A DNA stretch of 44,959 bases, taken from IMG/VR virus record IMGVR_UViG_3300005549_000013, positions 1-44,959 of that record; one strand, given 5' to 3'. The notes under the pieces are model-generated. The model saw only the letters and a program-made list of their open reading frames with translations, made no database searches and was not told the DNA's origin. Positions 39,389 to 44,959 of the stretch are shown here, one piece after another. This DNA is from a virus. Position 1 is the first letter of the stretch. Every line of letters starts with the position of its first letter. Position numbers and translations under genes: made by a program.

Positions 39389-40048
39389 ATGAGCCTCACG
39401 TTCGACGCGGCCACGCACGTCTACACGCTCGATGAGGTCCGTGTTCCGTCGGTCACGGGCATCCTGAAAGCCTCGGGCCTCATCGACTTCTCACGCATCC
39501 CGCCGTCGATTCTCGAGGATGCGCGCGAGCGGGGCTCCAAGGTCCATGCGGCGATTCACTTCTACAACGAGCAGGATCTCGACGTCGACGAGTTTTGTCG
39601 CAACTTTCCGACCTACGCCGGCTATCTGCAGGCCTGGATCGCCTTCTGCGATCAGCGGCATTTCGTCGGCGTGCTCAACGAGCATCGCATCGCCTCGCGT
39701 CGGCGGCGCGTCGCCGGCACGCTCGATTGTCTCGGGCTGCTGGACGGCGCGCCGGTCCTGCTCGATTTCAAAACCGGGCGGCCGCAGGACGTCGCCGCGA
39801 ATCTTCAGACCGCGGCATACCACGCGCTCGCGCTCGAGTGGGCAGCCGAGGACAAGGCGCTTGCGGCGTTCTTCGAACTGCATCCGGTCGTCAAGCGTTA
39901 CGCCGTGCAACTCAAGAAAGATGGCACGTTCCGCGTCGAGGCGTTCAGCGCCCCGAGCGATTTTCGAAAATTCCGGACCCTCGTCGAGGCGCAACAGATC
40001 GTCGCCGAGCACAAAGGCTCGTGGATCGAGCTCGCCGAGGTCGCCTAA
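39389..40048 (+). CDS. PD-(D/E)XK exonuclease, RecE/Cas4-like
   Basis: A 219-residue nuclease. Motifs: RGSKVHAAIH with H53, AGTLDCLGLL with D113, LLDFKTG with D126 and K128 (D-x-K), then NLQTAAYHALA with Q140 and Y144. This is the order in the PDDEXK_1 family of phage exonucleases, where the acidic residues bind two metal ions. It likely resects double-strand ends 5'-3' so that the RecT-like protein can anneal strands. It starts three bases after the recT-like stop. No Cys cluster for a Cas4-type iron-sulphur site is visible. Confidence 0.82.
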   Translation: MSLTFDAATHVYTLDEVRVPSVTGILKASGLIDFSRIPPSILEDARERGSKVHAAIHFYNEQDLDVDEFCRNFPTYAGYLQAWIAFCDQRHFVGVLNEHRIASRRRRVAGTLDCLGLLDGAPVLLDFKTGRPQDVAANLQTAAYHALALEWAAEDKALAAFFELHPVVKRYAVQLKKDGTFRVEAFSAPSDFRKFRTLVEAQQIVAEHKGSWIELAEVA

Positions 40049-40065
40049 CCCAAGGGATACGCATC

Positions 40066-40809
40066 ATGAGCCCAGCATCGACCGCCAAAGTGCTCGACTT
40101 CAACCGGCCCGACACGGCGCAGACCGTGGGCGCCGAGCTCGCCACGACCACCGATTCGCTCATCGCACGACTCGCCGGCGCGACCGTCACGGACATCGCC
40201 TCGTGTGAGCAAGCCGTGCTCGATCGGCAGGTCCTCGGCGACGCCACGAAACGCGTCGAGGAATTCTTCGCGCCGTTCAAGAAGATGGCCTACGACCTCT
40301 GGAAAGCGCTCTGCGCGCGCGAGGCGGCTATCCTCGGTCCGATCAAGAAACTCGACGATTCGAAGCGCGACGCGATTCGCACGTGGAACGCTGAGCAGGA
40401 ACGCATCCGCCAGGCGCGCGAGCGCGAGCTCGCCGAACAACAGCGGCAACTTGATGAGGCGCGCGTCGCGGCGGAAGCCGCAGCGCTCGAGGCCGCCGGC
40501 GATCACGACCTCGCGGCCGCGGTGATGGAGGAAGCGATTGCCGCGCCGTTGCCGATCGTCACGCTGCCGACCACGAAACAGCAGGTCACCGGCTTGAAGA
40601 CCGTTCGCCGGTGGGTGTGGAAATACAGCGGCGGGCCGGCCGACGTGAAGCAGACGCCGCCGGCGCTCTTGGCGCGGACGATGAAGTTGATCCCGCGCGA
40701 GTACTGCAAGGTCGACGAGCAGAAGATCGGCGCGACCGTGCGCGCGATGAAGGGCTCGATCAAGATTCCCGGCATCGATGTGTATTACGTCGATGACCCG
40801 GTCCGCTGA
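40066..40809 (+). CDS. Coiled-coil protein of the recombination module
   Basis: A 247-residue protein, ATG 40066. A small N-terminal part precedes TTTDSLIARLAGATVTDIAS; then long helices (RVEEFFAPFKKMAYDLWKAL; DDSKRDAIRTWNAEQERIRQ) with coiled-coil character to about residue 165, and a compact beta-rich C-terminus (TGLKTVRRWVWKYSGGPADV; PGIDVYYVDDPVR). Such proteins are regular neighbours of phage recT/exonuclease genes; a Gam-like host nuclease inhibitor or DNA-binding helper are possible roles. Confidence 0.55.
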   Translation: MSPASTAKVLDFNRPDTAQTVGAELATTTDSLIARLAGATVTDIASCEQAVLDRQVLGDATKRVEEFFAPFKKMAYDLWKALCAREAAILGPIKKLDDSKRDAIRTWNAEQERIRQARERELAEQQRQLDEARVAAEAAALEAAGDHDLAAAVMEEAIAAPLPIVTLPTTKQQVTGLKTVRRWVWKYSGGPADVKQTPPALLARTMKLIPREYCKVDEQKIGATVRAMKGSIKIPGIDVYYVDDPVR

Positions 40810-40951
40810 AGATCGACAGGCGTAACTCTCTACCGTGCGCTACTGGCCGGCCCGCGATGCCCGGCAAAATCGTGCACGGACCGTGGCCACGGGTGAGTCA
40901 GCCATCGGGGACAGCCGGGAGAGACCGGCATCGTCAGAACGGAGGCCTCAG

Positions 40952-41143
40952 ATGGCGAAGTCCCGATCGACAAAGGCCCGAGCGAAGACTCGCAGCCGAA
41001 AGCAAAAACTGAAACCGAAGCGCGCGCCGCCGAGACGTGTCCGACGCGCTCGCACGAAAAAGAAAGCCCTACCAATCTCTGAGAAAGTCAGTGAGGAGAC
41101 CAGCGACGTGCTTGATGGGCAAACTCCCTCCGAATCCGAGTAA
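40952..41143 (+). CDS. Small highly basic histone-like protein, 63 aa
   Basis: ATG 40952 is preceded by CGGAGG, which decides against the GTG at 40835. The first 45 residues are Lys/Arg/Ala-rich (SRSTKARAKTRSRKQKLKPK; RAPPRRVRRARTKKK), a composition like histone H1 tails, and the end is acidic (ISEKVSEETSDVLDGQTPSE). Probably binds DNA or RNA non-specifically. The 142 bases before it (40810-40951) hold no convincing gene. Confidence 0.55.
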   Translation: MAKSRSTKARAKTRSRKQKLKPKRAPPRRVRRARTKKKALPISEKVSEETSDVLDGQTPSESE

Positions 41144-41151
41144 GCGGCTCT

Positions 41152-41526
41152 ATGTGGTCCAAGCTCGATGATGAACTATTCGACCACCAGAAAATTTTTA
41201 CCGCCGGCGAGCTCATTGGCGGCAAGGCCAAGAACGGCCCGGCCGTCGCGCTCGGCTTCTATGCGGCGGTCCTGATGTGGGCGAGTAAGCATCTGAGCGA
41301 CGGCCATCTCCCGAGTGCCGTGATCCGAAACCTGCCTCATGTCGGCAACCCGCTCGCCATCGCTGACGCGCTTGTACAAGCGGGCCTGCTCGAGAAAAAC
41401 GGGAGCGGGTTTCAGATTCACGACTTCGAAGACTTCAATCCGTCGGCCGCTCGGGTAAAAGCCAAACGGCGACGCGACAAACTGCGTAAACGTCGGGAGC
41501 GTGAGGAGAAAGACGGCGAATCGTGA
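41152..41526 (+). CDS. Replication-initiator-like phage protein
   Basis: A 124-residue protein beginning MWSKLDDELFDHQKI, followed by VALGFYAAVLMWASKHLSDG, LVQAGLLEKNGSGFQIHDFE and DFNPSAARVKAKRRRDKLRK. The W-x-K-L-D-D start, the G-x-Y/F-A helix, the LPSAVIR-type middle and the IHDF-x-x-x-N-P end are typical of the N-terminal winged-helix part of phage replisome organisers. Here the usual C-terminal half is absent and replaced by a basic tail, so it may be a truncated or stand-alone DNA-binding part. The non-coding segment directly downstream looks like an origin. Confidence 0.6.
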   Translation: MWSKLDDELFDHQKIFTAGELIGGKAKNGPAVALGFYAAVLMWASKHLSDGHLPSAVIRNLPHVGNPLAIADALVQAGLLEKNGSGFQIHDFEDFNPSAARVKAKRRRDKLRKRREREEKDGES

Positions 41527-41727
41527 TCGGTACTCTTTTTGCCGTCCGCAGTCTGTCCGCGCGGACAAACGAGCGCTCGCGCGCGCGCGATCCCGTACCC
41601 GTACCCGTACCCGTACCAGATCCCGGTACATGCAGAACCAGCTCGTTCGATCGTCCGTGTCTCTTTGAAGCTTAGTTGCTAATTCGAAAGAAAAACCTGC
41701 GCCGAAAACGGCGCACGACCTAACCGC
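41527..41727. other. Candidate replication origin region
   Basis: This 201-base gap has no convincing gene. It holds a perfect 14-base palindrome TGTCCGCGCGGACA (41554-41567), GAGCGCTC (41571-41578) next to a GC alternating run, four tandem copies of CCCGTA (41592-41615) and a hairpin TGCGCC-GAAAAC-GGCGCA (41698-41715). Short tandem iterons plus an inverted repeat next to an initiator-like gene are what phage origins look like. It may alternatively be a control region of the next gene. Confidence 0.4.
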
Positions 41728-42105
41728 ATGCACACACTTCCTGCTTCAAAAACGACGACACGGCTACTCGCAGCGGTCGTGCGCGACGTATTGCGTCAGC
41801 AGCGCTTCGCGAATTCGGAACCACTTCGCGAGGCGGTTCAGGCACGGTGTCGCGAGTTACATGTGCCTTGTCCGCCGGCACTACTGGAGACGGCCATCGA
41901 CACCGTGGGGAGTAACACGCGACTCTTCACGGCGACGCGCCGGCGCCTGACTCCGCCGCCGATTAATCCGCCGCCGATTTGCCACACCGAAGCGGCAGCG
42001 ATCCTTGATCGTCTCGGCATCAATGTGCGCAGTTCACGCTTCCGGTCGGCCGCGTCGTTGCCGAACGCGCCGACTCACTTTCCGGCGCTGGTCCCGGTTC
42101 GGTGA
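41728..42105 (+). CDS. Hypothetical protein, 125 aa
   Basis: ATG 41728 follows the origin-like gap. The N-terminal half is helical and Arg-rich (TRLLAAVVRDVLRQQRFANS; EPLREAVQARCRELHVPCPP), the middle Pro-rich (RRLTPPPINPPPICHTEAAA). No clear ribosome-binding site and no recognised family. It might be a DNA-binding or replication accessory protein by location. Confidence 0.5.
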   Translation: MHTLPASKTTTRLLAAVVRDVLRQQRFANSEPLREAVQARCRELHVPCPPALLETAIDTVGSNTRLFTATRRRLTPPPINPPPICHTEAAAILDRLGINVRSSRFRSAASLPNAPTHFPALVPVR

Positions 42106-42108
42106 TGT

Positions 42109-42564
42109 GTGACGGTCAATGAGCAAATCGTCGCGCGCCTCTCTCTCATGTCCGAGGGACAGGTGCTCGACTATTTTTGGATCATGGTGTCGCAGCACGC
42201 GGACCGACTCGAACTCCTCGAGCAGTTGGGCCAGGTGCGGCTTACGCGGCCGCCGTCGTGGAATTTCGATGCGGTTCGAACCGAGCACGAAACGTGGGTC
42301 AGTCGGTATGCGCGACACGACGACCCGCGCTGCTTCGTATGTGCCGCCTCGCGGTCACTCTTCTGGCATCACGTCATCGAGGTACAGAACGGCGGCAGTA
42401 ATCACTTTCGCAATCGCGTGTCGATCTGTTTTCCCTGTCACAAGCGACTACATCCGTGGCTCGTCGAGCCAGCGGATCAACGGGTTGAAGGCTTCGAGGC
42501 ACTGCGCGACATCATGGCCCGTGTTGTGGCTCGTCGGTTCGTGAAAAAAGAACAGGCCTCATGA
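42109..42564 (+). CDS. HNH-type nuclease-like protein
   Basis: Start GTG 42109, three bases after the previous stop. Residues 75-117 carry a zinc-bound HNH layout: CFVCAAS (C75, C78), FWHHVIEVQNGGSNHFRN (H87, H88, then N residues), VSICFPCHKRLHPW (C107, C110, H111, H115). The C-x-x-C...HH...N...C-x-x-C-H order fits HNH endonucleases and related nucleic-acid-binding domains. The N-terminal 70 residues are helical. It may be a homing-type or packaging-related nuclease; without further nuclease data the activity is a guess. Confidence 0.7.
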   Translation: MTVNEQIVARLSLMSEGQVLDYFWIMVSQHADRLELLEQLGQVRLTRPPSWNFDAVRTEHETWVSRYARHDDPRCFVCAASRSLFWHHVIEVQNGGSNHFRNRVSICFPCHKRLHPWLVEPADQRVEGFEALRDIMARVVARRFVKKEQAS

Positions 42565-42601
42565 GAGCCCTTAGAAATCCTCAGAGCGAGGAGCGACGCG
42601 C

Positions 42602-42880
42602 GTGAGGACGTGGACGCGGATGCGGCTCGATGGGCACTGCGGCGGCTGCGGCCGGTTTCTCCCGACCGGCGCGCCGTGTCTCGAGCTCCACCTCGGCTTG
42701 AAGTATCCGAAGCTTCGGTGCGAAGACTGCGACGGGCCGGCGCCGCCGGACCTGGCGCCGCTGCACGCGGATCCAATCACGACACCACGCACGCCGCTGC
42801 TGATGACCCGGTTCAGCGCGGACATGTTGCCGCTCGACTTCAAGCGACTACAGGCGCGTGAACCCGGCGAGGAGGGCTGA
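42602..42880 (+). CDS. Small zinc-ribbon-like protein, 92 aa
   Basis: Start GTG 42602, with an ATG at 42620 as an alternative. The sequence has CGGC (positions 13-16 as CGGCGRFL), one Cys at 26 (APCLELHLGLKYPKL) and CEDC (about 40-43), a paired C-x-x-C arrangement that suggests a zinc ribbon. The C-terminal 45 residues are Pro-rich then helical. Function unknown; small zinc proteins like this are common in phage early regions. Confidence 0.55.
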   Translation: MRTWTRMRLDGHCGGCGRFLPTGAPCLELHLGLKYPKLRCEDCDGPAPPDLAPLHADPITTPRTPLLMTRFSADMLPLDFKRLQAREPGEEG

Positions 42881-42881
42881 C

Positions 42882-43124
42882 GTGTCGACGATCGACAATG
42901 GCGCGATCTACGGCATCACGCCGTGCACGAAAGAAGCGGCGGAAAAAGCGATCGACGCGATGGCGACGCGGACCCTGACGCTGGTGTCGATTGCGCCCGA
43001 GCGTGCGCTGCCCGGCCCGCCGGATCCTGACTACGGTGGCGAGCCGTCCGATCCGGACGATGAAGCCGAGTTCGATGATGACGAGTCGGACGACGACGAC
43101 GTTCGCACGGACAAACTGCCATGA
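42882..43124 (+). CDS. Hypothetical protein with acidic tail, 80 aa
   Basis: GTG 42882 has GGAGGG (42871-42876) about 6 bases upstream. The N-terminal half (VSTIDNGAIYGITPCTKEAA; EKAIDAMATRTLTLVS) is mixed; the C-terminal part is extremely acidic (DDEAEFDDDESDDDDV). Acidic tails can mimic DNA or bind basic proteins such as the histone-like protein at 40952. No recognised family. Its stop overlaps the rusA start. Confidence 0.5.
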   Translation: MSTIDNGAIYGITPCTKEAAEKAIDAMATRTLTLVSIAPERALPGPPDPDYGGEPSDPDDEAEFDDDESDDDDVRTDKLP

Positions 43125-43606
43125 CGCTCGCATTTACCGTCTACGGCGAGGCGCAACCGCAAGGCAGCGCCCGCGCGTTCGTGCCGAAAGGCTGGAGTCG
43201 TCCGATCATCACGAGCGATAACCTCGGACTCAAAAGTTGGCGGCAACTCGTCGCCGAAGCGGCGAACCGCGCGGTTGCGTCGAGGCCAGCGAACGAGCGC
43301 GGCCTGCTGCTCGAGGGCGTGCGGCTGACGATCGCGTTCTATCTGCCGCGGCCGAAGAGTCTCCCGAAGCGCGTCACGGCGCACACGAAAAAGCCGGACA
43401 TCGACAAACTCGTGCGCGCGTGCTGCGACGCATTGACGGCGATCTGTTTTCGCGATGACAGCCAGGTCTGCGAGCTCGTGACGGCGAAGCACTACGCGGC
43501 CGAAGGCGACGCGCCGCATGTGGATATTCGCGTGGAAGCGACGGCGGCGATGGAAGCGATTCGTGTGCCGGCGGCGCCGTTGCCGCTCTTTGCGGAGGCT
43601 CGATGA
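43121..43606 (+). CDS. rusA: RusA-family Holliday junction resolvase
   Basis: A 161-residue protein. N-terminal FTVYGEAQPQGSARAFVPKG, then LTIAFYLPRPKSLPKR and the hallmark KPDIDKLVRACCDALTAI with D93, D95 and D103, followed by CFRDDSQVCELVTAKHYA. These Asp residues bind the metal ions that cut four-way junctions. RusA resolves recombination or replication intermediates before packaging, complementing the RecT/exonuclease pair. ATG 43121 overlaps the preceding stop. Confidence 0.88.
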   Translation: MTLAFTVYGEAQPQGSARAFVPKGWSRPIITSDNLGLKSWRQLVAEAANRAVASRPANERGLLLEGVRLTIAFYLPRPKSLPKRVTAHTKKPDIDKLVRACCDALTAICFRDDSQVCELVTAKHYAAEGDAPHVDIRVEATAAMEAIRVPAAPLPLFAEAR

Positions 43607-43929
43607 GCACAAAACTGAACCCCGGCCCGTTCGACTGCTACGCGAAGCTCGCCGACGACGAACCGTATTTCGTCTTGCGCGCGAAGGATCCCGATGCGCC
43701 GGGCATCGTGGAAGAGTGGGCCGTGCGCCGGTTCTGGCGGCCGGGCCAAGAGAACAATCCGAAGATCCGCGAGGCTCGCGAGTGTGCCGAGGCTATGCGC
43801 GCCTGGCGGCTCGCTCATCTGCCGCCGGCGGTCGGCCCGAGTCCGGCGCACGTGAGCGCGTTGCCGTGCGGCTGCGATCCCGGCGCGAACTGGATCTGCG
43901 AACGGCATCGACGCACGACGGGGGCGTGA
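43603..43929 (+). CDS. Conserved phage-type hypothetical protein, 108 aa
   Basis: ATG 43603 overlaps the rusA stop. It begins MSTKLNPGPFDCYAKLADDE, then PYFVLRAKDPDAPGIVEEWA, a pattern met in small proteins of many phages (the LNPGPFDCYAKA-type start), often in early regions next to nuclease genes. The C-terminus has Cys and His (ALPCGCDPGANWICERHRRT), possibly metal-binding. Function unknown. Confidence 0.6.
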   Translation: MSTKLNPGPFDCYAKLADDEPYFVLRAKDPDAPGIVEEWAVRRFWRPGQENNPKIREARECAEAMRAWRLAHLPPAVGPSPAHVSALPCGCDPGANWICERHRRTTGA

Positions 43930-44810
43930 TGCGGCTCGTTCGTGTTTTTCCGCGGCGCACGAAAGCGACTCCGCTCGATGCACTCGCGCGATTCGGTCCG
44001 CCGGATGTGTTCGATCAGCAGCAACCGCCCGACGCCGTACACGTGTCGGTCACGTTCACATACGACAAGTCGCGAGCTGAGGAACTTGCGGAGGCCTGGC
44101 AACACGTAGCGCCGGTGACGATCGGCGGCGTGGCCTATGAAGACCCCGGCGCCGAGTTTGTGCCGGGGCGCTACATCAAGCAGGGCTACACGTTTACGTC
44201 GCGAGGTTGCCCGCGGCGGTGTTGGTTCTGCTCGGTGTGGAAGCGCGATCCGGTGCCGCGTCTGCTGCCGATTCAAGATGGGTGGAATATCCTCGACGAC
44301 AATCTACTCGCCTGTCCCGAGCCACACGTGCGCGCCGTGTTCGCGATGCTCGCACGCCAGGGGCGGCGCGTGGAATTCACCGGCGGCCTCGAGGCGCTCG
44401 CGCTGCAAGATTACCAAGTCGGTCTACTCGCGAGTCTGCGGCCGCGACCGAATTGCTTCTTTGCCTACGATCCCGGCGACGCGTTTGAGACGTTAGCGAG
44501 CGCCGCGCGCCGGTTGTTGGCTGCCGGTTTCACTCGCGAATCGCATCGCCTGCGGTGTTACGTCCTGATCGGATTTCCGCGCGACACGTTCGAGCAGGCG
44601 ACGAAGCGACTCACGGACATCGCGACTATCGGATTCACCCCGATGGCCATGCTGTGGCGGCCTGAGACGCCGTCACAAGAACGGCATGCGCCCGGACCGG
44701 AGTGGCGAGCGTTTCAGCGCCGCTGGGTTCGGCCGGCCATCATCCACGCGCACGCGCCGATCAGGCGCTCACTGCCGCTGTTTCCGCTCATGCTGACGGA
44801 ATGCCGATGA
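43929..44810 (+). CDS. Radical SAM enzyme
   Basis: A 293-residue protein started at ATG 43929 (TGATG overlap). The radical SAM motif C-x3-C-x2-C is at C94, C98 and C101 (SRGCPRRCWFCSVWK) and would hold a 4Fe-4S cluster that splits S-adenosylmethionine. Downstream, GWNILDDNLLACP, VEFTGGLEALALQDYQVGLL and LRCYVLIGFPRDTFEQATK match the TIM-barrel core strands. Substrate is unknown: radical SAM proteins of this sort are found in phages, and possible targets include nucleotides, tRNA or a protein. No further cluster-binding region is visible. It is followed by the ORF that crosses the sequence ends (ATGA overlap at 44807). Confidence 0.82.
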   Translation: MRLVRVFPRRTKATPLDALARFGPPDVFDQQQPPDAVHVSVTFTYDKSRAEELAEAWQHVAPVTIGGVAYEDPGAEFVPGRYIKQGYTFTSRGCPRRCWFCSVWKRDPVPRLLPIQDGWNILDDNLLACPEPHVRAVFAMLARQGRRVEFTGGLEALALQDYQVGLLASLRPRPNCFFAYDPGDAFETLASAARRLLAAGFTRESHRLRCYVLIGFPRDTFEQATKRLTDIATIGFTPMAMLWRPETPSQERHAPGPEWRAFQRRWVRPAIIHAHAPIRRSLPLFPLMLTECR

Positions 44811-44959
44811 TCATCTACGCCGCCGATGATCCGCTCGTGCTGAACGGCACCTACGATCAGGAAGGCTACAAACCCGGCGAGCGCGCCCGCCTCGCGAAAC
44901 ACAAAGCGCGCCTCGCCGCGCAGACGAAAGGAGTCGCACTCGACATGGCGAAACCAAAA
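44807..44959 (+). CDS. HTH-like protein, 5' part of an ORF crossing the sequence ends
   Basis: This frame opens at 44807 with an ATGA overlap on the stop of the radical SAM gene and has no stop before the window ends. Joined to base 1 it continues in frame to the TGA at 151-153, giving 101 residues. An inner ATG at 44945, preceded by AAAGGAG at 44927-44933, would give a 55-residue protein beginning MAKPKPHDW. I cannot decide between the two starts: the ATGA coupling favours 44807, the Shine-Dalgarno favours 44945. The part beyond the junction looks like a helix-turn-helix. The join assumes the sequence is circular, which attP in the middle also supports. Confidence 0.65.
   Translation, partial: MIIYAADDPLVLNGTYDQEGYKPGERARLAKHKARLAAQTKGVALDMAKPK

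Noticed and set aside
40835-40951. Longer N-terminus of the basic protein from GTG 40835
   Set aside because: The ATG at 40952 has a strong CGGAGG site; the added segment lacks coding character.

Overview
The window looks like one complete, circularly permuted genome of a temperate, tailed phage with podovirus (T7-like) virion genes and a GC-rich bacterial host. Two independent observations argue that the sequence is a circle cut at an arbitrary point. An open reading frame that starts at 44807 runs off the right end and continues in frame from base 1 to a stop at 151-153. A phage-type attachment site (a 3' tRNA-Arg fragment next to an integrase gene) also lies in the middle of the sequence rather than at its ends. 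The host cannot be named from sequence. The attachment core matches the 3' part of a tRNA-Arg with anticodon CCG, so integration is expected there. Many virion genes resemble families known from Bordetella phage BPP-1 and Bcep22-like podoviruses.

Layout. (1) 44807-1912: small early/middle genes (HTH-like protein, J-domain protein, coiled-coil/winged-helix protein). (2) 1929-6554: collagen-like fibre, small unknowns, terminase small and large subunits. (3) 6555-12747: structured intergenic RNA, GNAT acetyltransferase, portal, Bbp19-like protein, scaffold, major capsid protein, Bbp16-like cement protein. (4) 12748-29355: structured leader, a 1396-residue protein with two gp11-like tail adaptor domains, gp12-like nozzle, capsid staple-like protein, three internal virion (ejection) proteins ending in a 2462-residue polyvalent protein with GGDEF and HExxH domains. 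(5) 29368-33036: small membrane proteins, a repeat-bearing surface protein and a beta-helix tailspike. (6) 33036-36309: attP with flanking arm-type repeats, a leftward lysogeny operon (integrase, two small membrane proteins, three unknowns, XRE repressor) and a divergent promoter/operator region. (7) 36309-44810: rightward early operon with Cro-like protein, two excisionase-like HTH proteins, KTSC protein, RecT-like annealing protein with PD-(D/E)XK exonuclease, replication-initiator-like protein, a probable origin region, HNH protein, RusA resolvase and a radical SAM enzyme.

How it fits together. The repressor/Cro switch chooses between lysogeny (integrase acting at attP) and the lytic operon. 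RecT, the exonuclease and RusA form a recombination module. No DNA polymerase, RNA polymerase or helicase is seen, so replication must rely on the host. No endolysin could be recognised.

The most unusual points are the fused tandem adaptor domains with a large N-terminal appendage, a catalytically plausible diguanylate cyclase domain inside a predicted ejected virion protein, a signal-peptide-like extension on the major capsid protein, an apparent nested gene inside the giant virion gene, and two structured RNAs in the virion gene cluster.
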